The notes below the pieces were generated by a model. It did no database searches. It had not been told where the DNA came from and worked only from the letters and a program-made list of their open reading frames with translations. From Marinosulfonomonas sp. (lineage in GTDB: Bacteria; Pseudomonadota; Alphaproteobacteria; Rhodobacterales; Rhodobacteraceae), in the NCBI GenBank assembly GCA_015494385.1, contig WGBJ01000518.1:1-7028 (forward strand): a stretch of DNA of 7,028 nt, given 5' to 3'. The position numbers and the translations under genes were made by a program. Below, in pieces: positions 1 through 4,750 of the stretch (position 1 is the first letter of the stretch; every line of letters starts with the position of its first letter).

Positions 1-636
1 CGCCATGCCTTCGGGCGTGCGCACAAATCCGCGGGCCGCTGCCGCAGGTATCAACAACATCGCCCCGATCAGCAACGCGCCGACCACTTTGATCCCCGCC
101 GCCACGACCACGGCCAGGGCCAGCGTCAAAACCAGTTGTTCGCGTTTGGGGTTCAGACCCGAGGCCACGGCCAGATCCTCGTTCAGGGTGGCCGTCAGAA
201 GCGGCGACCAGCGCCAGACCAGACCGGCCACCACGGCCAATGCCCCGCCCCAGATCACCGCAACATCGCCGCCCGTTACCGCCATAATGTCCCCGAACAG
301 GAAGTCATGCAGCTCGAAATCAGGTTGATCCGTCATCGATATCGCCACCAGCCCCAGCGACAGGCCCGCATAGGCCATCACGCCCAGCGTGGAATCCATC
401 GTATGCCCGCGCCCGAACAGCGCGCTGACCACCAGCGCCATCACCAGCGCCACCACAAACACCGGCAGATATAGCGGCAGCGAAAGCCCCACGGCCAGCG
501 CCACGCCCAGAATGCTGGCATGTGCCGTGGCATCGCCGAAATAGGCCATCCGCCGCCAGATCACAAAAGACCCCAGCGGCCCCGTGGCCAGTGCCAGACC
601 GGTTGCCGCCAATATTGGCATCCACAGATTATCCAT
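1..636 (-). CDS. znuB: Zinc ABC transporter permease ZnuB (3' end cut by window edge)
   Basis: This is the inner-membrane permease of the high-affinity zinc importer. It would pair with the ZnuC ATPase and a periplasmic ZnuA to bring zinc into the cytoplasm. The 212 codons present run in one open frame off the left edge. Family members are usually about 260-280 residues, so roughly 50-65 are missing. The protein is almost entirely hydrophobic helices joined by short loops. Near the N-terminus it has the ABC-3 permease pattern WRRMAYFGDATAHASILGVA, with the conserved Gly-Asp and His of the family. A second family-like stretch is GLNPKREQLVLTLALAVVVA. The ATG overlaps the last 8 bp of znuC, and GGAGGG lies 7 nt upstream (644-649) inside the znuC tail, so the two are translationally coupled. 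A related manganese or iron ABC permease is possible from sequence alone, but the adjacent zur and Zur site favour zinc. Confidence 0.93.
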   Translation of the reverse strand, partial: MDNLWMPILAATGLALATGPLGSFVIWRRMAYFGDATAHASILGVALAVGLSLPLYLPVFVVALVMALVVSALFGRGHTMDSTLGVMAYAGLSLGLVAISMTDQPDFELHDFLFGDIMAVTGGDVAVIWGGALAVVAGLVWRWSPLLTATLNEDLAVASGLNPKREQLVLTLALAVVVAAGIKVVGALLIGAMLLIPAAAARGFVRTPEGMA

Positions 637-1369
637 GATCGTGCCCTCCGCTATGATCGTGGTCACATTCCCCGGCATGCGCATGTTGATACAGGGCCAT
701 CGTGCCGTGCGTGCCTGCGCCAAACAGGGCGCGGTACTCGGGGGCCTCGGACACCACATTCGGGGTGCCCTGACAGCAGATATGCCCGTTCAGGCAAATC
801 ACCCTGTCCGAGGTGCTCATCACCACATGCAGATCGTGACTGACCAACAAAACGGCACAGCCCATGCTTTGGCGCACTTCCTCAAGCAGTTGGTAGAACG
901 AGGCGATCCCCGGTTGGTCCAGCCCCTGCGTTGGCTCGTCCAGCATCAGGATTTCGGGGTTGCCAAGCAGCGCGCGCGCCAGCAACACCCGCTGGAACTG
1001 CCCGCCTGACAGGTCGGCCAGTTGCCGTTCACCAAAGCCGGCCACGCCCACCCGTTCCAGCATCTCTCGGGCCTCGGCATCCGTGTGGCGCACGGGCAGC
1101 GACAGGAACCGGCGCACGGTCAGCGGCATGTGGCCCTCGACCATCAGCCGCTGTGGCACATAGCCGATCCGCAGGCCCGCTTTGCGCGTGATCTGCCCTG
1201 TGGCCGGTTGCTTGGCTCCGATCAGGGCACGCAACAGGGTGGATTTGCCGGACCCGTTGGGGCCGATCACCGTTACAATCTCGCCCGGCTCGATGCTGAA
1301 ATCCACATGCTCCAGAATCGGCGTGGCGCCATATTTCAGAGTAACATCCTTGGCTGTGATCAGGCTCAT
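629..1369 (-). CDS. znuC: Zinc ABC transporter ATP-binding protein ZnuC
   Basis: This is the cytoplasmic ATPase that powers zinc import through ZnuB. Counting from the chosen start (246 residues), it has Walker A GPNGSGKST (36-44), Q-loop Gln73, ABC signature LSGGQ (120-124), Walker B ILMLDEP (140-146) and H-loop His178 in SHD. All motifs are intact. The last 20 residues form a histidine/acid tail (HAHAGECDHDHSGGHDHG), a likely metal-binding extension. An in-frame ATG nine codons upstream exists. I chose the internal ATG because the family begins at MSLITAKDVTLKYG-like sequence, because GGGAGGG lies 6 nt before it (1376-1382), and because it makes the ATGA 4-bp overlap with the zur stop that is typical of coupled genes. 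The same tail region carries the znuB ribosome site. Transcription presumably starts upstream of zur under zinc control. Confidence 0.95.
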   Translation of the reverse strand: MSLITAKDVTLKYGATPILEHVDFSIEPGEIVTVIGPNGSGKSTLLRALIGAKQPATGQITRKAGLRIGYVPQRLMVEGHMPLTVRRFLSLPVRHTDAEAREMLERVGVAGFGERQLADLSGGQFQRVLLARALLGNPEILMLDEPTQGLDQPGIASFYQLLEEVRQSMGCAVLLVSHDLHVVMSTSDRVICLNGHICCQGTPNVVSEAPEYRALFGAGTHGTMALYQHAHAGECDHDHSGGHDHG

Positions 1370-1848
1370 ACCGCACCCTCCCGACAATTGGGGCACAGGC
1401 CCAGAACCTCGACATTCACCCGTTCAACCGCGAACCCTGCCGCATCCGCCACCGACAGCACAGCACCGCGCACATTTGGCGCGGGGGCTTCGGCCACGGC
1501 ATCGCAACTGCGGCAGATCATGAACAGTGGCGCATGATCAGTTTCGGGGTGCATGCAGGCGGCATAGGCGTTCAGGCGGCGGATGCGGTGGGCCAGCCCG
1601 TTTTCCACCAGAAAATCCAGCGCTCGGTAGGCCACCGGCGGCTGGTCGCCAAACCCGTCCGCCGCCAGACGCTCCAGCACATCATAGGCCCCCATCGCGC
1701 GGTGGTTTTCCAGCAGGATTTCCAGCGCACGGCGGCGCACCGGCGTCAGGCGCAGCCCCGCCTCGCGGGCGCGTGTATCGGCGAACCCCAGCACATCATG
1801 GGCGCAATGGCTGTGGTCATGGGTGTGAAAGGCAACAGGGGCAGGCAT
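1366..1848 (-). CDS. zur: Zinc uptake regulator Zur (Fur family)
   Basis: This is a zinc-sensing repressor of the Fur family, first gene of the zur-znuC-znuB operon. The 160-residue protein has an N-terminal winged-helix domain (about 20-95) with the recognition-helix region PVAYRALDFLVENGLAHRI. A C-terminal metal-binding and dimer domain follows. Two CxxC pairs, Cys112/Cys115 (ICRSC) and Cys152/Cys155 (LCPNC), match the structural zinc site, and HPETDHAPLFMIC resembles the Fur-family sensor segment. The length fits Zur. Unusually rich in metal ligands, the first 17 residues read HTHDHSHCAH from residue 8. The start has AAAGGA about 9 nt upstream. Zur with zinc bound would sit on the palindrome at 1863-1892 just upstream and shut off its own operon. 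Fur or Mur are alternatives, but the znuCB partners make Zur much more likely. Confidence 0.93.
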   Translation of the reverse strand: MPAPVAFHTHDHSHCAHDVLGFADTRAREAGLRLTPVRRRALEILLENHRAMGAYDVLERLAADGFGDQPPVAYRALDFLVENGLAHRIRRLNAYAACMHPETDHAPLFMICRSCDAVAEAPAPNVRGAVLSVADAAGFAVERVNVEVLGLCPNCREGAV

Positions 1849-1862
1849 GGGCAGCGTCCTTT

Positions 1863-1892
1863 TGTTATACTATCACATGATATAGTATAACA
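1863..1892. promoter_or_regulatory. Zur operator: two abutting 7-1-7 Fur-family boxes
   Basis: The 30-bp element has perfect 11-bp inverted arms, TGTTATACTAT (1863-1873) and ATAGTATAACA (1882-1892), around an 8-bp centre. It can also be read as two 15-bp boxes end to end, TGTTATA-C-TATCACA (1863-1877) and TGATATA-G-TATAACA (1878-1892), each a 7-1-7 palindrome with one mismatched pair. That is the shape expected for Fur/Zur family dimers. It lies 15 bp before the zur start, and a -10-like TATACT (minus strand, 1884-1889) falls inside it, so binding would block the promoter. No clear -35 box was found. Zur as the ligand is inferred from the neighbouring gene. Confidence 0.85.
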
Positions 1893-1917
1893 TTTCAGAA
1901 CTGCAACCCGTTTTGCT

Positions 1918-3141
1918 TTAGCCCCCCGTGGCGTTGCGATACCACGCCACCAGAACCGCGCGGTCCTCGGGCTCAAGATACGACGCACTGGGCGGCGGCA
2001 TCGCGTGGGTCACGCCGGCCTGCAGGTAAATCCGCTTGGCCTCGAACGCCACTTGGGCTTCGGTTTCCAGATGCACGCCCTTGGGGGCAAAGGCGATGCC
2101 GTCATAGCCCGGCTCGGCGGCATGGCACATGGTGCAATTGCCAACCACGATGTCATAAGCATCCTCGAACCCTTCGGCCTGCACGAATTTCCGGATCGCG
2201 GGGTTCATCGCGGCGTTGTCGGTTTCGGCAGTGGGGGAGGTCAGGCTAGACAGCCAGACGATCACCAGAAAAAGCACCGTTGTGGCGGCCCATGTCCACA
2301 TCGGCTTGCCCTTGCCTGCGTGGGCCGAGTTGAAATAATGCCGGATCGTCACGCCCATCAGGAACACCAGCGAGGCAATCAGCCAGTTGTATTGCGAGGC
2401 AAACGCCAGCGGGTAGTGGTTGGACAGCATCAGGAAAATCACCGGCAGGGTCAGGTAATTATTGTGGGTCGAACGCTGTTTGGCGATCTTGCCGTATTTC
2501 GGATCGGGCGTGCGACCGGCCCGCAGGTCGGCCACCACGACGCGCTGGTTCGGCATGATGATGAAAAACACATTCCCCGTCATAATCGACGCGGTGAACG
2601 CCCCCAGATGCAACAGCGCCGCGCGACCGGTGAACACTTGCGTATAGCCCCATGCCATCGCCACCAGAATGATATACAGCAGCACCATCAGGCGGGTGTT
2701 ATCCTCGCCGAATTTGCTTTTGCAGATCAGGTCGTAAATGATCCAGCCAAAGGCAAGGGACGCCAGTGAAATCAGGATCGCCTGCCATATGGGCATGTCC
2801 ATCACGTTGGGATCGACCAGATACAGTTCCGCCCCCATGTAATAGACCAGAATCAGCATGGTGAAGCCGGACAACCAGGTCGAATAACTCTCCCATTTGA
2901 ACCAGATCAGATGTTCGGGCAGACGGTCGGGCGCGACCAGATATTTCTGGACGTGGTAAAAGCCGCCGCCGTGGACCTGCCATTCCTCGCCATGCACGTC
3001 CTTGCGCCGGTCGTTGGATTTGCGCAAGCCCAGATCAAGCGCGATGAAATAGAAGGACGAGCCGATCCACGCGATGCCGGTGATCACATGCACCCAGCGC
3101 ACGGCAAATTCCAGCCACGATTCGAGTATTGCGTAATCCAT
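1918..3141 (-). CDS. puuD: Membrane urate oxidase with cytochrome c domain (PuuD)
   Basis: This is an integral inner-membrane urate oxidase (urate hydroxylase) that converts urate to 5-hydroxyisourate, the first step of ureide formation. Residues 1-305 match the PuuD N-terminal membrane domain, with about eight hydrophobic segments (near 12-34, 88-107, 117-138, 150-168, 175-197, 228-245, 250-267 and 281-301). Conserved-looking histidines and charged residues lie in loops, for example VHVITGIAWIGSSFYFIALD and HGGGFYHVQKY. Residues 310-407 form a c-type cytochrome domain with haem site CTMCH (Cys336, Cys339, His340) and likely axial Met381 in HAMPPP. The haem domain should face the periplasm and take electrons from urate in place of oxygen. 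The 407-residue length is normal. AGGAAGG lies 6 nt before the ATG. The gene diverges from lysR and is followed, same strand, by the zinc operon after 69 bp. Confidence 0.93.
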   Translation of the reverse strand: MDYAILESWLEFAVRWVHVITGIAWIGSSFYFIALDLGLRKSNDRRKDVHGEEWQVHGGGFYHVQKYLVAPDRLPEHLIWFKWESYSTWLSGFTMLILVYYMGAELYLVDPNVMDMPIWQAILISLASLAFGWIIYDLICKSKFGEDNTRLMVLLYIILVAMAWGYTQVFTGRAALLHLGAFTASIMTGNVFFIIMPNQRVVVADLRAGRTPDPKYGKIAKQRSTHNNYLTLPVIFLMLSNHYPLAFASQYNWLIASLVFLMGVTIRHYFNSAHAGKGKPMWTWAATTVLFLVIVWLSSLTSPTAETDNAAMNPAIRKFVQAEGFEDAYDIVVGNCTMCHAAEPGYDGIAFAPKGVHLETEAQVAFEAKRIYLQAGVTHAMPPPSASYLEPEDRAVLVAWYRNATGG

Positions 3142-3171
3142 GTTGCGCCTTCCTGTTGTTTTTCCAGCTAG

Positions 3172-3199
3172 GCTATACCAAAACCATCTTTTTTGTTAA
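3172..3199 (-). promoter_or_regulatory. Putative sigma70-type promoter of puuD
   Basis: On the minus strand a -35 TTAACA (3194-3199) and a -10 TATAGC (3172-3177) are separated by 16 bp, matching 5 of 6 and 4 of 6 consensus bases. A start near 3165 would leave a leader of about 24 nt with the puuD ribosome site. A TTAA-N5-TTAA inverted repeat (3196-3208) of T-N11-A form, the loose LysR-family signature, overlaps the -35 box. The dyad at 3218-3240 would lie roughly 53-75 bp upstream of the start, where LysR-type activators often bind. Confidence 0.5.
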
Positions 3200-3217
3200 T
3201 CCGTTTAATAGCACATC

Positions 3218-3240
3218 ACTTTCAAATGGATTTTGATAAT
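3218..3240. promoter_or_regulatory. Putative LysR operator, copy 1 (lysR/puuD gap)
   Basis: This 23-bp element has the form ACTTTCA-N5-ATTTTGA-N-AAT and is shared, with identical spacing, with 4680-4702 (17 of 23 bases identical). All but one mismatch fall in the central five bases. The core is a dyad, here TCAAA (3222-3226) and TTTGA (3232-3236). It ends 2 bp before the lysR start, so a bound protein should block lysR expression, and it lies 76 bp upstream of the puuD start. The assignment to the adjacent LysR protein is inference. Confidence 0.5.
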
Positions 3241-3242
3241 AC

Positions 3243-4157
3243 ATGGCATATGTGAACAATATAAGAATGTTCGTGCGGGTCTATGAACTTGGCTCGATGT
3301 CGGCAGCGGCGCGGGATCAGCGGACCTCGCCCGCTGTGGCCTCAAGCCGGATTGCGGAACTGGAGAAGCACCTTGGCGTGCGCCTGTTCAACCGCACCAC
3401 CCGCGCCCTGCAACCCACGGAAAACGGCAAGGTTTTCTATGACGGGGCGCGCAATGTTCTGGCCGCGATTGCCGAGGCCGAGGCGGACATCATCGACGCC
3501 CACAAAAACCCGCGCGGCACGGTTTTCGTTGCGGCCCCTTTGGGCGTGGGCCGGCGGTTCATCGCGCCCTTTGTGCCTGCCTTCAAGGATGAATACCCGC
3601 AGATTGACGTGCGTTTGCGTCTGTCGGACCGTCTGGTGGATGTCACCAGCGAGGGGCTGGATGTGGCGTTTCACATGGGACCACTGGCCGACAGCACCTT
3701 GAAAATGCGCGTGATTGCCGACTGCACCCGTATATTATGCGCGGCCCCCGCCTATATCGCGGAACATGGCAATCCGGCGGATGGCGAGGCGCTGAAGGAT
3801 CACGCCTGCCTGAACCTGCGCTATCCGGGTGCGCAGGAATTCCAGTGGGCCTTGCAGATGCCGGACGGGGTGAAGCGGTTTGATGTGAGGGGGCCGTTTG
3901 AAAGTGATGACGGTGATGTGCTGACCAGCTGGGCGCTGGAAGGGCACGGGATTATCCTGAAACCGGTGTTCGAGGTGGCCGAGCATCTACGCTCGGGCGC
4001 CTTGGTGCCGGTGGCTGTGAACAGCCCGCCATTGCCGACGCAACTGGTCTGCCTGTATCCGCCGCATAAATTGAAGGACACCAAGGTTCAGCTGTTTGTG
4101 GATTTCATCACCAGCCGCTGCAAGGCCGAGATGATGCGCCAGACGGGGGATTTGTAA
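3243..4157 (+). CDS. LysR-type transcriptional regulator, probably of urate/ureide genes
   Basis: This is a DNA-binding regulator of the LysR family with the usual length of 304 residues. Residues 1-65 form the N-terminal winged helix-turn-helix, seen as FVRVYELGSMSAAAR, then SPAVASSRIAELEKHLGVRL and FNRTTRALQPTENG. Residues about 92-295 form the periplasmic-binding-protein-like ligand domain, starting GTVFVAAPLGVGRRFIAPFV. The ligand cannot be read from the sequence. Its position between puuD and uraH suggests urate or a ureide intermediate. It diverges from puuD across 101 bp and converges on uraH. The start has no good ribosome site (GGA lies 12 nt away), and a dyad ends just before the ATG. 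Both fit low-level, self-limited expression. An ATG at codon 9 is a less likely start because it trims the first DNA-binding helix. Confidence 0.9.
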   Translation: MAYVNNIRMFVRVYELGSMSAAARDQRTSPAVASSRIAELEKHLGVRLFNRTTRALQPTENGKVFYDGARNVLAAIAEAEADIIDAHKNPRGTVFVAAPLGVGRRFIAPFVPAFKDEYPQIDVRLRLSDRLVDVTSEGLDVAFHMGPLADSTLKMRVIADCTRILCAAPAYIAEHGNPADGEALKDHACLNLRYPGAQEFQWALQMPDGVKRFDVRGPFESDDGDVLTSWALEGHGIILKPVFEVAEHLRSGALVPVAVNSPPLPTQLVCLYPPHKLKDTKVQLFVDFITSRCKAEMMRQTGDL

Positions 4158-4162
4158 GGATT

Positions 4163-4189
4163 GTGGCCCCATACGGGGCCGCTTTATAT
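4163..4189 (+). terminator. Rho-independent-type terminator after lysR
   Basis: Six bases after the lysR stop, a hairpin has a perfect GGCCCC/GGGGCC stem (4165-4170 with 4175-4180) and an ATAC loop. It extends by a G-U and a G-C pair to 4163-4182 and is followed by TTTATAT. The tail is short and imperfect for a U tract, so efficiency is uncertain. Read from the uraH side the hairpin has no U tract, so it serves lysR best. Confidence 0.6.
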
Positions 4190-4191
4190 CT

Positions 4192-4251
4192 CGGACCCTG
4201 CGGGCCCTCGGGACGCCTGCGGCGCGGATATTTGGACCATTTGGAAGATCA
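4192..4251 (-). repeat. Gene-end element after uraH (copy 1)
   Basis: Read on the minus strand, directly from the uraH stop codon, the sequence runs ATCTT, then CAAATATCC (4226-4234), then a GC-rich stretch ending in GGGTCCG (4192-4198). The same blocks in the same order follow the allE stop at 6993-7028, with spacing changes. The insert between CAAATATCC and GGGTCCG is about 27 bp here and only a few bp in the other copy. I recall similar blocks after genes in Rhodobacteraceae, but the function is unknown to me. Confidence 0.45.
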
Positions 4252-4608
4252 GCTGCCCCTATAGGTCGAATAGCCGAACGGCGAGAGCAGAAGCGGGACG
4301 TGGTAGTGGGAGTCCGCATCCGAAATGCCGAAACGGATCGGGATGATGTCGAGGAAGCGGGGATCCTCGGGCGGGGTGCCGGTGGTGGTCAGGTAGTCGC
4401 CGGCGTGAAACACAAGTTCATAGGTGCCGGTGGCGAATTCATCGGCGGGCAGGATCTGGCTGTCGGTGCGCCCGTCGGCGTTGGTGGTCAGGCTGCGGAT
4501 ATGGGCGCGGGTCTCGCCGGTGATGCGGAACAGGTCAATCGCCAGACCGGCGGCGGGGATGCCACGGGCGGTGTCCAGAACATGGGTTGTCAGAAATCCT
4601 TTGGCCAT
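4249..4608 (-). CDS. uraH: 5-hydroxyisourate hydrolase (transthyretin-like)
   Basis: This enzyme hydrolyses 5-hydroxyisourate, the PuuD product, to 2-oxo-4-hydroxy-4-carboxy-5-ureidoimidazoline (OHCU). The 119-residue protein is the normal family length and is expected to form a transthyretin-like tetramer. Family signatures are present: His9 in [10 protein letters not shown], Arg47 in NADGR, His101 and His103 in [16 protein letters not shown], and the C-terminal YRGS that marks the hydrolase and is absent from true transthyretin. No secretion signal is seen, so it is probably cytoplasmic. An in-frame ATG eight codons upstream exists. I chose the internal ATG because AAGGAGG (4614-4620) sits 5 nt before it and would otherwise lie inside the coding sequence, and because homologues start just before the TTHVLD block. 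The gene diverges from puuE-uraD across 142 bp. No convincing promoter of its own was found there. Confidence 0.95.
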   Translation of the reverse strand: MAKGFLTTHVLDTARGIPAAGLAIDLFRITGETRAHIRSLTTNADGRTDSQILPADEFATGTYELVFHAGDYLTTTGTPPEDPRFLDIIPIRFGISDADSHYHVPLLLSPFGYSTYRGS

Positions 4609-4613
4609 TGTGC

Positions 4614-4620
4614 CCTCCTT
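4614..4620 (-). promoter_or_regulatory. Ribosome binding site fixing the uraH start
   Basis: A full AAGGAGG on the minus strand lies 5 nt from the ATG at 4608. It lies inside the extra eight codons of the longer reading and so argues for the shorter protein. Confidence 0.8.
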
Positions 4621-4679
4621 GTTGCCCCGCACCCTGCCTGTAATCGCGGCAAAAATCGAGGGGGTTTGTTTGCGATAAG

Positions 4680-4702
4680 ACTTTCAGGAATATTTTGAAA
4701 AT
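4680..4702. promoter_or_regulatory. Putative LysR operator, copy 2 (uraH/puuE gap)
   Basis: This is the second copy of ACTTTCA-N5-ATTTTGA-N-AAT, matching 3218-3240 in 17 of 23 positions. Its arms TTTCA (4682-4686) and TGAAA (4696-4700) form a 5-bp inverted repeat over a 9-bp centre. It lies 71 bp upstream of the uraH start, close to the 76 bp seen for puuD, and 48 bp upstream of the puuE start, where it overlaps the putative -35 box. It could therefore control both divergent units. Confidence 0.5.
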
Positions 4703-4722
4703 CTATCAGGATTATCTGTAAT
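4695..4722 (+). promoter_or_regulatory. Putative promoter of puuE-uraD-allE
   Basis: A -35 TTGAAA (4695-4700) and a -10 TGTAAT (4717-4722) are spaced by 16 bp, each matching 5 of 6 consensus bases. TATACT at 4722-4727 is an alternative -10, but its spacing to TTGAAA (21 bp) is too long. The -35 box overlaps the right arm of the dyad at 4680-4702, so binding there could repress or tune this promoter. The leader would be about 20 nt. Confidence 0.45.
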
Positions 4723-4750
4723 ATACTAAGGCAAGTTTGAAGGAGCCGGA

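Noticed and set aside
1370..1396. Longer znuC start nine codons upstream
   Set aside because: It would overlap zur by 31 bp and put GGGAGGG inside the gene; the internal ATG has ideal spacing and matches family starts.
1863..1892. Palindrome as an intrinsic terminator for puuD
   Set aside because: The stem is AT-rich and followed by A residues on the puuD transcript rather than a U tract; the operator reading fits better.
2005..2769. Open frame of 254 codons on the plus strand opposite puuD
   Set aside because: It has no motifs and a composition heavy in His, Gln and Arg; the opposite strand encodes a clear PuuD with haem site.
4609..4632. Longer uraH start eight codons upstream
   Set aside because: The AAGGAGG ribosome site would lie inside the coding sequence, and homologues begin close to the TTHVLD block.
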